A stretch of 37,588 nucleotides of DNA, taken from contig JASCOC010000027.1 of assembly GCA_029959605.1 (NCBI GenBank), forward strand, positions 1-37,588, in the 5' to 3' direction. Made by a program: the position numbers and the translations under genes. The stretch is from Lysobacteraceae bacterium PS02340 (GTDB taxonomy: Bacteria; Pseudomonadota; Gammaproteobacteria; Xanthomonadales; Xanthomonadaceae). Each line of letters opens with the position of its first letter. The stretch's first letter is position 1. The notes under the pieces were generated by a model. That model searched no databases. It was not told the DNA's origin and saw only the letters and a list, made by a program, of their open reading frames with translations. Shown one piece after another: positions 23,812 to 32,899 of this stretch.

Positions 23812-24007
23812 TGCGATTCCCCGGGCCCGTCGTCCGCATCATAACCGCCGTTGAACGGCGCGCCAGCCGGCCGACGCATGCCACGTCAACCGCCACGCCG
23901 GGCGCGCGTTGACCTGTGCACACCCCGCCACTGGCGACGACCCGACGATGGATGGCAGCCACTTTCCCGACCCGCATGCGCACATCGCGCACGGTAGGCT
24001 TGGCGAC

Positions 24008-24559
24008 GTGACCGAATCCACCGTCGCGGCCGACGCCGCCATGCCCGCACCACCCACGACGCTGGAAGGCTTTCTCGCCAGCGTCGAACGCCGCGCGTTC
24101 CGCTTCGCCGAACTCGGTCTGCGCCATCGCGACGATGCGCTGGATGCGGTCCAGGACGCGATGATCAAGATGCTCGGGTATCGCGATCGCCCGCCGTCGG
24201 AATGGACGCCGTTGTTCTGGACCGTGCTGCGCAGCCGGATCATCGACGTGCAGCGCCGACGCACGTTCCGGCTGAGCTGGCTCAGCGATGCGCGCGCGCC
24301 GGACGGCGAGGAGATCGACTGGGCCGATGACGGCCCGGACCCGGCCCGCAACCACGATGGACGCGAAGCCTGGAGCCGGTTGGCGGAGGCTCTCCGGCAG
24401 CTGCCGCGGCGCCAGCGCGAAGCGTTCTCGCTGCGCGTGCTCGAAGAGTTCGATGTCGAAACCACCGCCCGCATCATGGGATGCGGCGAGGGCTCGGTGA
24501 AAACCCATCTGTTCCGCGCTCGCGAAGCGCTGCAGAAGCACCTGGAGGAATTCCGATGA
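24008..24559 (+). CDS. RNA polymerase sigma factor, ECF type
   Basis: A 183-residue sigma-70 family factor with regions 2 and 4 only. Region 2 spans LRHRDDALDAVQDAMIKMLG to WTVLRSRIIDVQRRR. Region 4 spans LAEALRQLPRRQREAFSLRV to ARIMGCGEGSVKTHLFRARE. I choose the GTG at 24008 (VTESTVAADA); in-frame ATGs at 23948 or 24041 are possible. Its stop overlaps the next gene as ATGA, typical of a sigma/regulator pair. The target regulon is unknown. The operon sits between the two halves of the pnt locus, on the opposite strand. Confidence 0.88.
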   Translation: MTESTVAADAAMPAPPTTLEGFLASVERRAFRFAELGLRHRDDALDAVQDAMIKMLGYRDRPPSEWTPLFWTVLRSRIIDVQRRRTFRLSWLSDARAPDGEEIDWADDGPDPARNHDGREAWSRLAEALRQLPRRQREAFSLRVLEEFDVETTARIMGCGEGSVKTHLFRAREALQKHLEEFR

Positions 24560-24933
24560 ACCGGTCGCACGATCCGCAGGACGATGCCGCGCTGCGCGCG
24601 CTCTACGCCCGGGCGCAGGACACGATCACGCCTGCGACCACCACGCGCCTGCATCGCGCACGTCATGCCGCATCGCAGGCGAGCGCGCCCGCGCGACGTG
24701 GCTGGGGCATGCCGCTGGCGACCGGATTCGCCGCGGTGTGTGCGCTCGCGATCGGCGCACGCATGCTGATGCCGGCCGCGGATGCGCCGACGGCAACGCC
24801 GGTGCTGGCCGCCGCGGAATCGGCCGCGCACATCGACGAAGGCGTCGATGAAGCGCTGGCCGGCTACGACGAATCCCCAGACTTCTATCGCTGGCTCGCC
24901 GCCAACGAATCCACCCTGCTTGCCGTGGAATGA
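24556..24933 (+). CDS. Membrane-anchored protein after the sigma factor, possible anti-sigma factor
   Basis: A 125-residue single-pass protein. A basic, helical N-terminal half (DDAALRALYARAQDTITP, TTTRLHRARHAASQ) precedes a hydrophobic segment GMPLATGFAAVCALAIGA at about 51-68. An acidic periplasmic tail follows, containing DESPDFYRWLAANESTLLAV. It is coupled at both ends: ATGA with the sigma gene and ATGA with the next gene. Position and topology fit an anti-sigma factor, but I see no zinc-binding ZAS motif (HxxxCxxC). The call rests on context. Confidence 0.65.
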   Translation: MNRSHDPQDDAALRALYARAQDTITPATTTRLHRARHAASQASAPARRGWGMPLATGFAAVCALAIGARMLMPAADAPTATPVLAAAESAAHIDEGVDEALAGYDESPDFYRWLAANESTLLAVE

Positions 24934-25379
24934 CCATGTCACTGACCCGAACCGTTTTACTCGCCGCCGCACTGCCGTTGCTGTTGCTATGCGGCAATGC
25001 TGCGCTCGCCCAGTCCGCGCCGCCGCCGGCCTGGGACCAGCTCACGCCCGCGCAGCGCGAACAGCTGATCGGCCCGGTGCGCGAGCGCTGGAACGGCGCC
25101 GATGCGCAGGAGCGCAGCCGGATGCTCGAGCACGCGCGGCGCTGGCAGTCGATGACCCCGGCCGAACGCGCCGAGGCGCGTCACGGCATGCACAGCTGGA
25201 AGCAGCTGCCGCCTGATCAGCGCGAAGAAGCCCGCGCGCTTTACAGCAAATTGCGCACGCTGCCCGACGCCGAGCGCGAAGCGCTGCGCGAACGCTGGAA
25301 GCAGATGACGCCCGAACAGCGTCGCCGCTGGGCCGCGGAAAACCCGGCACCACCGCGTCGCGAATCGCGCGGCCCCTGA
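24930..25379 (+). CDS. DUF3106 periplasmic protein
   Basis: A 149-residue exported protein with a signal peptide ending NAALAQS. The mature part is made of repeated Trp-rich helical units: WDQLTPAQREQL, WNGADAQERSRM, WQSMTPAERAEA, WKQLPPDQREEA, WKQMTPEQRRRW. This is the DUF3106 pattern, common as the third gene after an ECF sigma factor and a membrane protein in xanthomonads. The start could be ATG 24930 (overlapping) or 24936. It resembles other periplasmic stress sensors with helical repeats, but its function is unknown. Confidence 0.82.
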   Translation: MTMSLTRTVLLAAALPLLLLCGNAALAQSAPPPAWDQLTPAQREQLIGPVRERWNGADAQERSRMLEHARRWQSMTPAERAEARHGMHSWKQLPPDQREEARALYSKLRTLPDAEREALRERWKQMTPEQRRRWAAENPAPPRRESRGP

Positions 25380-25494
25380 TCGACACGGGCGGCGAGTCCC
25401 GCAGCATCATTGCAGCGCGAAGTGATCCGCAGGACGGGTAGCGCGCAGCAACACCCGTCGCTCCCCTAATTCACACGTCAGGGAGCCGAGGACT

Positions 25495-26613
25495 TCAGGC
25501 CGCAGCGTCTTCAGCGGCAGCGCGCGCCGGCCACACCGTCTTCGCCAGCAGCTCGTCGTTCCAGTCGGGCGCCAGCGCGCCATCGACCAGTAACAGCTGG
25601 ACGAAATTGAACACATTGCGCGCGAACATCTCGCTCGCGTGCGTGGCGCCCATCGACGCGAGATCCAGTGGCCCGGCGACGGTGACCCCGCCGACATCCA
25701 CCGTCTCGCCCGGCCGCGTCGCCTCGCAGTTGCCGCCGCTCTCCGCGGCCAGATCGACGATCACGCTGCCCGGCCGCATGCCGGCCACCATCACCGCCGT
25801 GACGATCTTCGGCGCGGGCCGTCCCGGCACCGCCGCGGTGCAGACGACGACGTCGATGCTCTTGAGGTGATCACCGAGACGGCGCTGCTGTTCGGCCCGC
25901 TCGTCATCGGTCAGCGCGCGCGCATATCCACCCTCGCCTGCGGCGCTGACGCCGAGATCGAGAAAGCGCCCGCCCAGCGATTCGATCTGCTCGCGCGTTT
26001 CCGGGCGCACGTCGAAGCCCTCGACCTGCGCACCGAGCCGCTTCGCGGTCGCGACCGCCTGAAGACCCGCAACGCCGGCGCCGACGACCAGCACCTTCGA
26101 CGGCCGGATCGTGCCGGCGGCGGTGGTCAGCATCGGAAAGAAGCGCGGCGCCAGTTGTGCGCCGATCAGCACCGCCTTGTAGCCGGCCATGCCGGCCTGC
26201 GAACTGAGCACGTCCATCGACTGCGCGCGCGTCGTGCGCGGCAGGCGTTCGAGTGGAAACGCGACCAGCCCGCGCGACACGATCGTGTCGCCGCGTGCGG
26301 CATCGGCGTCGGGCTGCAACACACCGACCAGCGCGGTGCCGGCGTCGAGAAGGTGCAGCCGGTCGGTCTCCGGTGGTCGCACGCACAGCGCGAGCCCCGC
26401 ACCCGACAGCGCGGCCCGTGCATCGTCGACCAGGGTCGCGCCGGCATCGGCATACGCGGCATCGGAAAAATGGGCGGCGCCGCCGAGTCCACGCTCGACG
26501 CGCACCTGCGCGCCGGCCGCCACGAGTTTCTTGCAGGTCTCCGGCGTCAGCGCCACGCGCCGTTCGCCCACCGCGGTTTCACGCGCCACGCCGATCGTCA
26601 CCGCCATCGACAT
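25495..26613 (-). CDS. pntAA: NAD(P) transhydrogenase subunit alpha, part 1 (NAD-binding)
   Basis: The 372-residue soluble NAD(H)-binding domain I of the transhydrogenase. It begins MSMAVTIGVARETAVGERRVALTPET-like, with the alanine dehydrogenase/PNT N-terminal fold. The RxQxxDxxSSQ loop (RAQSMDVLSSQA) is present, and the NAD Rossmann motif is VLVVGAGVAGLQAVATAKRL. The C-terminal EMFARNVFNFVQLLL is family-typical. No transmembrane part follows, so it must pair with pntAB and pntB, 1.7 kb downstream. Confidence 0.96.
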   Translation of the reverse strand: MSMAVTIGVARETAVGERRVALTPETCKKLVAAGAQVRVERGLGGAAHFSDAAYADAGATLVDDARAALSGAGLALCVRPPETDRLHLLDAGTALVGVLQPDADAARGDTIVSRGLVAFPLERLPRTTRAQSMDVLSSQAGMAGYKAVLIGAQLAPRFFPMLTTAAGTIRPSKVLVVGAGVAGLQAVATAKRLGAQVEGFDVRPETREQIESLGGRFLDLGVSAAGEGGYARALTDDERAEQQRRLGDHLKSIDVVVCTAAVPGRPAPKIVTAVMVAGMRPGSVIVDLAAESGGNCEATRPGETVDVGGVTVAGPLDLASMGATHASEMFARNVFNFVQLLLVDGALAPDWNDELLAKTVWPARAAAEDAAA

Positions 26614-26689
26614 CGTCCTCGCCCTGGAGTCGACGTCATCCTAGGCCATGTCGCCGGTCGCGGCATGCCGCGCGCCGGCGGCGGATCGA

Positions 26690-28816
26690 TCAGGCCGCGC
26701 TGGCCTGCGCCGCGAGCGTCGCCAACGCCTGCGACACGGCGCCGCCACCCGGGCGCGCCTGCAACTGGCCGGCCTCGATCATCGCGTGCAGTTCGGCCGG
26801 CATCAGCAGGAATTCGCGCGCGCCGGTCGCATTGACCAGCAGGCAGGCGCCGCTGAGCGAGCTGCGCCACGCGATTCGCAAGGTCCGCCCCACGCCCGCG
26901 CCGTCGGGCTGCACGAAGCGCTGTCCCTCGGCGAACGTGGTGTCGGCGAGACCCGCCTGCGGATCGGCGTCGTCCGGCAACAGCGGCACGTCGTCGTCGC
27001 TCGGCGGCGTCGGCAGGTGCACCTGCCGCGGCGTCGGGCTGGCGTGCTCGGCCACCAGGCCGGCCAGCCGCGCCTCGGTGGCGTTCGCATCGTTGCCGCA
27101 TTGCGCGCAGCAATCGCGCAGCGCGGGCAGGATGCCGAGCAGGCGATCGGCGACCGCACTGCCGCCATCGTTCGCCGCCAGTCCATCGGATTCGACCAGC
27201 GCATCGCCGAGCGACAGCACTTCGCGATAGCGGTCCGAATCGTCGCCATCGCGCAGCCAGGACTGCGCCAGCGCCTGGCGCCATTCGACATCCAGGAAAC
27301 CGGCGACCGAGGGCAGCAGCGGACGGCCGTCGAGCCGGCGCGCGAGTTCGATCCGCGCCTGGCGGCGGGCGGCATCGAGCCGCTCACGACCGCGCAGGGC
27401 CTGCCAGGTGCGACGCTCCACCGCCTCCGCGCGCCGACGGTTCGCGGCGAGCGCGCCATCGATCTGCGCCAGCTGCGCGGGGAATATCCGGCCATCGCCC
27501 TGCGCGCCGTCGAGCACTGCATCGGCGACGCGGTCGGCCAGTGCCTGCTGCTCGACCGACTGCGGGTCGTCGGGATCGACGCCGTCCCACAACTCGACCA
27601 GCGCCGACAGCAGCTGCATCGCCGGCGGCGACGACGGCTCGAACAGGTGCGCATCCTCGAGCGCGAGATGCAGCCAGGTCACCGACAGCAGCGCGAGACG
27701 CTCGCGGGCGGCGGGGGTCAGCTGATGGCGCGCGGCGATCAGGTCGAACAGCGCGCCGGTCAGGATCAGCGCTTCGTCCTGCTCGCCGTCGAAGGCGACC
27801 GTGTGGCGATCGATGCCCAGGCCGCCGGCCACCGCATACAGGCCCTCGCGCAGGCGGATCGCGTGCGTGTCGCCGGGCGGCAGGCTGCGTTCGGACTGCA
27901 GCAGCGCGAGCGTGGACAGGAATTCGTCACGCCGGAAGCTGCGTTCGGCGGCGTCGAGCTCCGCGCGCCGCGCGTCGCGCTGGCGCCGCGCATGCCGGCG
28001 CAGCAAATTGCCGCGCGGCGCGTCAACGCGTGCGGCGGGCGATGCCCCCGCCCCCGCCTGCGCGACGGCGTTGCCCTGCTCCCAGATCCGGGTCTTGTTG
28101 GCCGGCAAGGTGTCCGTCGAGCCGCCGAGTCCCGCGATCAGCGATGCATGGTCGCTGTCGCCGGCCAGGGCGCAGCCGGCTTCGGCCAGACGCGTATTGC
28201 ACCAGGCGTAGACCCCGCCCAGTTCGGCATCGAGCAGCGCTTCGTGTCGCCGCAGCAGCGACGCACGCAGACGACGGCCGCAATCGCCGGCCTCAAAGGC
28301 GCGCAGGAAACTCTCGACGAGGAAACGCGCGGCCAACGGATTCGACGGCCGGCCGCGATACTGCAGGCGACCGGCCAGCGTGTGCAGCCGGCGATCGATG
28401 ATGTCGCGCACGCTCTCGAAACGCCGGTCGAGTGCCTCGGCAACCGGCTGCCCGATCAGCTGCGCCTGCAGTTCGTCGTCCGACAACAACGAGAACGCGC
28501 TGCGCGCGTGCGACGCGGGTGGTTCGGGCCACGCGGCGAACACTTCGCCCAGTGCCCTTTGCCAGCGGTGCTCGTGCTGGATCAGTTCGGCGGCGAGCAC
28601 GGTCAGGCTGGTCAGGTCCTCGGCATCGGCGTCGCGCGCCGGGCTGTCCTGGGTCGCGTCGTCGCAGGCGCGCTGCAGACGCGCACGTTCGCTGCGCAGG
28701 GTTTCGCCCAGCAGCGGCAGCAGCCGCGCGGTGGCCTCGCGACGGATTCCTTCCATCAGTTGCGCGGGCGTTTCCGTCCGCAGGGCATCGCCCGGTCCTT
28801 GCGTCGACACGGGCAT
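26690..28816 (-). CDS. DUF1631 family protein (paralogue B)
   Basis: About 708 residues from the ATG at 28816, which has GGAG 8 nt upstream. An in-frame ATG at 28837 or a TTG at 28852 would add 7 or 12 residues. The chain is highly helical and alanine/arginine-rich and matches the DUF1631 domain, with blocks such as LLSDDELQAQLIGQPVAEAL, NPLAARFLVESFLRAFEAGD and WLHLALEDAHLFEPSSPPA. The last 90 residues form a separate small beta domain (EGQRFVQPD...LRIAWRSSLSGACLLVNATG) resembling a PilZ-like barrel. Older databases sometimes name such proteins thymidine phosphorylase; nothing in the sequence supports that. The function is unknown. It follows a 780-residue paralogue. Confidence 0.85.
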   Translation of the reverse strand: MPVSTQGPGDALRTETPAQLMEGIRREATARLLPLLGETLRSERARLQRACDDATQDSPARDADAEDLTSLTVLAAELIQHEHRWQRALGEVFAAWPEPPASHARSAFSLLSDDELQAQLIGQPVAEALDRRFESVRDIIDRRLHTLAGRLQYRGRPSNPLAARFLVESFLRAFEAGDCGRRLRASLLRRHEALLDAELGGVYAWCNTRLAEAGCALAGDSDHASLIAGLGGSTDTLPANKTRIWEQGNAVAQAGAGASPAARVDAPRGNLLRRHARRQRDARRAELDAAERSFRRDEFLSTLALLQSERSLPPGDTHAIRLREGLYAVAGGLGIDRHTVAFDGEQDEALILTGALFDLIAARHQLTPAARERLALLSVTWLHLALEDAHLFEPSSPPAMQLLSALVELWDGVDPDDPQSVEQQALADRVADAVLDGAQGDGRIFPAQLAQIDGALAANRRRAEAVERRTWQALRGRERLDAARRQARIELARRLDGRPLLPSVAGFLDVEWRQALAQSWLRDGDDSDRYREVLSLGDALVESDGLAANDGGSAVADRLLGILPALRDCCAQCGNDANATEARLAGLVAEHASPTPRQVHLPTPPSDDDVPLLPDDADPQAGLADTTFAEGQRFVQPDGAGVGRTLRIAWRSSLSGACLLVNATGAREFLLMPAELHAMIEAGQLQARPGGGAVSQALATLAAQASAA

Positions 28817-28896
28817 CGCGCCCACTCCGTCCCCCATAAGATCGCCGGACAATAACGCAAGGTCCGTCAGCGCGTCTTAACGGTAGCGCACACAGA

Positions 28897-31239
28897 TCAG
28901 GCGGTCGCAGCGTCGCCGGCAGGATCGTTCGCCGCGTTGAGCTGTTGCCACAGCTGCTTCATCGCCTCGTCGAACGGCGCATCGACCGCGCGCACGACGG
29001 CACGGCCCGCGCCGACCAGCGCGGCCAGCTCCTCGGGCGACACGACCATGCGGCGGATGCCGCGGCGATTTACGATCAGCAGGCGCTGGGTCAGCGGACT
29101 GATCCACGCGACACGCGCCGCCGATTCGCGGCCGTTGTCGTCGACCAGACGCAGCCACTGGCCGACGCGCAGCTGGCGCATGCGTGCGGCGATCGTCGGG
29201 TCGAAATCCAGCGCATCGTGCCCGCCTGCGAGGCGCACGGCGGGATCGGGCGCCTCGTCCTCGACCTCGGACGACTGCGGCGCGTGCACGCTGCGCGGCG
29301 TGTCGGGCAGCGCCAGCGCGGCGATGATCCGCGCCACCGCATCGCGCGCGGCATTCGCATCGAGGCCGCAACTGGAATAGCACTCGGCCAACGGCACCTG
29401 CAGCGCCAGCAGCTCGTCGGCGACCGCGGTGCCGAGTGCGTGCGCGGCGTCGAAGTCGACCTGGACCATGGCGTCGCCGATGCCGATCGCGGCCAGGTGC
29501 CGCGCCGAGTCCGGCCCGTCGCGCAGCCAGGTCTGGGTGAGATGGTGGCGCCAGTGGCGATCGAGGAAGAACGCGACGGCGGCCGTGAGCCGCCGCTCGG
29601 ACAGCCGCGAGGCGACCATGTCGTCGACGCTGCGGCGCGCCTGCTGCAGGCGTTCGCGACCATGGATGGCTTCGGCCGCGCGGCGCTCGGCGACATCCGC
29701 GCGCCGCCGCTGCTGATCGAGCCGCTCGCGCAGTTCGCCGGCGGCGAGCTCGAACACCGCCTGGTCGCTCTCGTATTCGTCGACGACGCGGTCGACCACG
29801 CGGCCGGCCTGGTCGAGCAGATCCCGATCCTGCGGCGTGTCGCCGACGTTGCCGTCGCAGGCCTCGGTCACCGCATCGAGCAGCCGGCGGGCGGGATGCG
29901 CGCGCTGGTTGAACATCGAGTCATCGGTGAGTGCGACCTTGAGATAGGGCATCACCAGCCGGCCGTAGATGTCGCGGGCCTGCTGGAGCAGATCGTTGGC
30001 GTCGAACAGCGCCTGGAACAGGATGCCGACCAGATCGATCGCGTCCTCGTCTTCGCGGCTGAGCGGCGTCTGCTCGGTATCGACGCCCAGCTCGCGCAGG
30101 CCGCGCAGCAGTTCGTCGCGGATCACATCACCGAGACGGCGGCGGTCGTCGCCGACCAGCGCGCGTGCGAACGGCGCGGGATCGTCGCCCTGCAGCATCC
30201 GCGCGACGCTCAGCAGCTGCGACATGCCCAGCACCGGACCGCCCGCGCCATCGGCGCCAGCGTCCGGTGTCATGTCGTGCGCGCGACGCTCGCGCCACTG
30301 GTGCAATTGCTCGCGGACCAGATCCCGGTAACCACGTGGCGCAGCCGCACCGGCAGGTGCATGGCCGTGGGCAGCCAGCACGTCCATCAGACCGGCCGAC
30401 AGCGGCCCGTATGCAGGTGCGTCGGCACCGCCGGTCGCTGCGTGCGTGTCAGGCCCCGCATGCGCCACCACACCGCCCTCGGGCACCCAGCTCTCGCCGG
30501 CAGCATCGTGGCGCGTGGAGCGCACGGGGGCCGCTGCATGCACGACCGGCCTGGCCTGCGGTTGCGGCTGCGGCGACACGGCGCCCGGCCCGATGCCCGC
30601 GGCATCGAGCGATGCGTTGGCCCGGGCATAGACCTCGGCGAGGATGCCGGGCAGGCGCTTGTCGAACTGGTTGAACACCATCGTGCGCAGCCCGGCCGGC
30701 AGATCGTCGGCCTTGAACAGACGCATGAAGGCGATGACCGGCACTTCCGGCCGCAGCGGATTGGCGTGCACGCCCTCGATGCCGAGACGCGCGGCCAGCG
30801 CGTCCAGGCGATCACCGAGCGCGGCCAGCGGATGCAGGAACTGGTGATCCATCAGCTCGACGATCTGCTGCGCCGCCAGATGCACTTCGAGCTCGCCCTC
30901 GGACATCAGCGACAGCCCATCGGCCACCGGCGGCGCCGGGCGGTCGGCCAGCCACTGGTCGAATTCGGTTTCGATCGCCTTGCGGAAGCGCGTGGCGAGT
31001 TCCAGCGCGCGCTGGTTGAGCTCCAGCACGGCCATGCGCTCTTCCTGCGCGACCATGTAGTCGTGGCGGGCGAGCGCGGCGAGCCGCACCTGTTCCTCGA
31101 TCGCACTCCAGAACCCGGACAGCACACCGCCCAACGCAGTCACGGCGTCGTGGCGCAGCGTCTCGAGGACGCGCGCAGCGTCGCGGGCAGGACCCGCGCG
31201 CGAGCCGGAACCGGCGCCGATGTCGTGGTGATGCGTCAT
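28897..31239 (-). CDS. DUF1631 family protein (paralogue A)
   Basis: A 780-residue protein starting MTHHHDIGAGSGSRAGPARD (ATG 31239). The frame remains open far upstream but without similarity. It shares blocks with the downstream gene: LMSEGELEVHLAAQQIVELM, NPLRPEVPVIAFMRLFKADD, LLDAVTEACDGN and FLDRHWRHHLTQTWLRDGPD. The C-terminal domain LRVGQWLRLVDDNGRESAAR followed by VAWISPLTQRLLIVNRRG is the better preserved PilZ-like segment of the pair. A Pro/Gln/His-rich linker (about 220-300) splits the helical domain. It is transcribed divergently from the nitroreductase gene. The function is unknown; binding of a small ligand such as c-di-GMP by the C-terminal domain is speculation. Confidence 0.85.
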   Translation of the reverse strand: MTHHHDIGAGSGSRAGPARDAARVLETLRHDAVTALGGVLSGFWSAIEEQVRLAALARHDYMVAQEERMAVLELNQRALELATRFRKAIETEFDQWLADRPAPPVADGLSLMSEGELEVHLAAQQIVELMDHQFLHPLAALGDRLDALAARLGIEGVHANPLRPEVPVIAFMRLFKADDLPAGLRTMVFNQFDKRLPGILAEVYARANASLDAAGIGPGAVSPQPQPQARPVVHAAAPVRSTRHDAAGESWVPEGGVVAHAGPDTHAATGGADAPAYGPLSAGLMDVLAAHGHAPAGAAAPRGYRDLVREQLHQWRERRAHDMTPDAGADGAGGPVLGMSQLLSVARMLQGDDPAPFARALVGDDRRRLGDVIRDELLRGLRELGVDTEQTPLSREDEDAIDLVGILFQALFDANDLLQQARDIYGRLVMPYLKVALTDDSMFNQRAHPARRLLDAVTEACDGNVGDTPQDRDLLDQAGRVVDRVVDEYESDQAVFELAAGELRERLDQQRRRADVAERRAAEAIHGRERLQQARRSVDDMVASRLSERRLTAAVAFFLDRHWRHHLTQTWLRDGPDSARHLAAIGIGDAMVQVDFDAAHALGTAVADELLALQVPLAECYSSCGLDANAARDAVARIIAALALPDTPRSVHAPQSSEVEDEAPDPAVRLAGGHDALDFDPTIAARMRQLRVGQWLRLVDDNGRESAARVAWISPLTQRLLIVNRRGIRRMVVSPEELAALVGAGRAVVRAVDAPFDEAMKQLWQQLNAANDPAGDAATA

Positions 31240-31258
31240 TTGGAGGAGAATCGGGGGA

Positions 31259-31275
31259 AGGGGCGTAATGCCCCT
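31259..31275. other. Hairpin in the 69-bp divergent promoter region
   Basis: AGGGGC (31259-31264) / GCCCCT (31270-31275), loop GTAAT, centred between the divergent DUF1631 and nitroreductase genes. A TAAGAT at 31280-31285 could serve as -10 for the nitroreductase. The palindrome would then overlap its -35 side and could be an operator. Only the palindrome is seen. Confidence 0.4.
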
Positions 31276-31308
31276 CGCATAAGATTCCCGAACCCCCACG
31301 GCAGGTCT

Positions 31309-31905
31309 GTGACCATCTCCGCAAATACTGAACCCGAGGCGCTCGCGGCGCTCGACGCACGCCGATCCGTCCCCGCCAAGCAGCTCGACGCCCCCGGCCC
31401 GGACGACGCCACCCTGTTGCGCATGCTGCGTTCGGCCTCGCGCGTGCCCGATCACGGCAAGCGCGTGCCGTTCCGTTTCCTGCGCATCGCGGGCACCGAT
31501 CGCGACGTGCTCGGCGAACGACTGGCGGCGCGCTCGCTCGAACGCGATCCCGGCATCGGCGAAGGCGCCCTGGACAAGGACCGCCGGCGGTTCTCGCATG
31601 CGCCGCTGGTGATCGTCGTGGTCGCGGTGCTCGATCCGCAGGACACCAAGATCCCGGAGGTCGAGCGCCTGCTGACCGCCGGCAGCGTCTGCTTCGCCCT
31701 GCTGCAGGCTGCGCAGGCACTGGGCTTCGGGGGCTCGTGGCTGTCGGGCTGGCCGGCCTACGATCCCGACGTGCTGGCGCTGCTCGGTCTCGATGCGAAC
31801 GAGCGCGTCGCCGGCTTCATCCACATCGGCACGCCGCGCATCGAAGCGCCGGAACGCGAGCGTCCGGACCCGGCCACGTTGCTGACCGACTGGCACGCGC
31901 CGTGA
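31309..31905 (+). CDS. Nitroreductase family protein (YdjA-like)
   Basis: A 198-residue FMN-dependent nitroreductase-fold protein. It starts at GTG 31309 (VTISANTEPEALAALDARRS). The YdjA pattern is clear: ARRSVPAKQL, MLRSASRVPDHGKRVPFRFL, LLQAAQALGFGGSWLSGWPA and GFIHIGTPRIEAPERERPD. YdjA-type enzymes are the minimal nitroreductases, and their physiological substrate is uncertain. It overlaps the following exonuclease gene by 4 bp (GTGA). Confidence 0.9.
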   Translation: MTISANTEPEALAALDARRSVPAKQLDAPGPDDATLLRMLRSASRVPDHGKRVPFRFLRIAGTDRDVLGERLAARSLERDPGIGEGALDKDRRRFSHAPLVIVVVAVLDPQDTKIPEVERLLTAGSVCFALLQAAQALGFGGSWLSGWPAYDPDVLALLGLDANERVAGFIHIGTPRIEAPERERPDPATLLTDWHAP

Positions 31906-32858
31906 CCCTGCCACCGCAGGCGCTGCAGGCGACGCCAGCGCCGCCCACCGCGCCGCTGTATCTGGTCGACGCCAGCCTCTACGTGTTCCGCGCCTGGCAC
32001 TCGATGCCCGACGAGTTCCGCGATGCCGAAGGCTGGCCGACCAATGCGGTGCACGGCTTCGCGCGTTTTCTCGCCGAGCTGGTCGAGAGGGCGAATCCGC
32101 AGTACATCGCGATCGCGTTCGACGAAGCGCTCGACAGCTGTTTCCGCAACCGCATCTACCCCGCCTACAAGGCGAACCGCCCACCCGCTCCCGACGAACT
32201 GCGTCGCCAGTTCGCGCAGTGCAAGGCGCTGTGCCGCGCGCTCGGATTCGTGGTGCTGGCCGACACCGAATACGAGGCCGACGATCTGATCGGCAGCGCA
32301 CTGGTCGCCGGTCGGGCGCGCGCGCATCACGGCGTCATCGTCTCGGCCGACAAGGACCTGTCGCAGCTGCTCGAAGGCGCGGACGAACAATGGGACTACG
32401 CGCGCGGCGTGCGCTGGACCGCGGCCGGCGTGCGCGATCGCCACGGCGTCGAGGCGCACCAGATCGCCGACTATCTCGCGCTGTGCGGCGATGCGGTCGA
32501 CAACATTCCCGGTGTGCCCGGCATCGGCAGCAAGACCGCGGCGAGTCTGCTGCATCACTTCCGCACGCTCGACGCGCTGCTGGCACGCAGCGACGAGATC
32601 CAGTTCCTGCGTTTCCGCGGCGCCGGTCAGGTCGGCCCGAAATTGCGGCAGCACGCCGATGCCGCGCGCCTGTACCGCCAGCTGACGACGATCGCCTGCG
32701 ATGCGCCGCTCGGCGAAGGCACCACCGGATTCGCACGTCGCACCGGCGATGCCGATGCGCTGCACGCACTGTGCGAAGCCCTGCGTTTCGGACCGCTGAC
32801 GCGGCGTCGGTTGCACAGCGTCGCCGGCCTGGATTACGCGCCGCCCGCGATGGCCTGA
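31902..32858 (+). CDS. 5'-3' exonuclease family protein (Xni/PolA N-terminal domain-like)
   Basis: A 318-residue FEN-superfamily nuclease acting on 5' flaps or duplex ends. It matches the N-terminal exonuclease domain of DNA polymerase I as a standalone protein. The metal-binding and substrate motifs are LVDASLYVFRAWHSMP, IAIAFDEALDSCFRNRIYPAYKANR, EYEADDLIG and VSADKDLSQLL. The helix-hairpin-helix region GDAVDNIPGVPGIGSKTAA completes the fold. The start is GTG 31902, overlapping the nitroreductase stop. It is longer than E. coli Xni (about 251) because of a C-terminal extension after the H3TH region. Confidence 0.93.
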   Translation: MTLPPQALQATPAPPTAPLYLVDASLYVFRAWHSMPDEFRDAEGWPTNAVHGFARFLAELVERANPQYIAIAFDEALDSCFRNRIYPAYKANRPPAPDELRRQFAQCKALCRALGFVVLADTEYEADDLIGSALVAGRARAHHGVIVSADKDLSQLLEGADEQWDYARGVRWTAAGVRDRHGVEAHQIADYLALCGDAVDNIPGVPGIGSKTAASLLHHFRTLDALLARSDEIQFLRFRGAGQVGPKLRQHADAARLYRQLTTIACDAPLGEGTTGFARRTGDADALHALCEALRFGPLTRRRLHSVAGLDYAPPAMA

Positions 32859-32899
32859 GTGCGCTGTCGGTCGTCACGGACCCGCGTTAGCATCGGCGC

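Noticed and set aside
26690..28816. Naming the DUF1631 protein thymidine phosphorylase
   Set aside because: No phosphorylase motif is visible; the name appears to be a propagated annotation error.
28945..31905. A 986-codon plus-strand open frame covering the DUF1631 gene
   Set aside because: It is the antisense shadow of a GC-rich coding region; the translation is rich in Arg, Gly, Gln and His without domains. Only its last 199 codons are the real nitroreductase.
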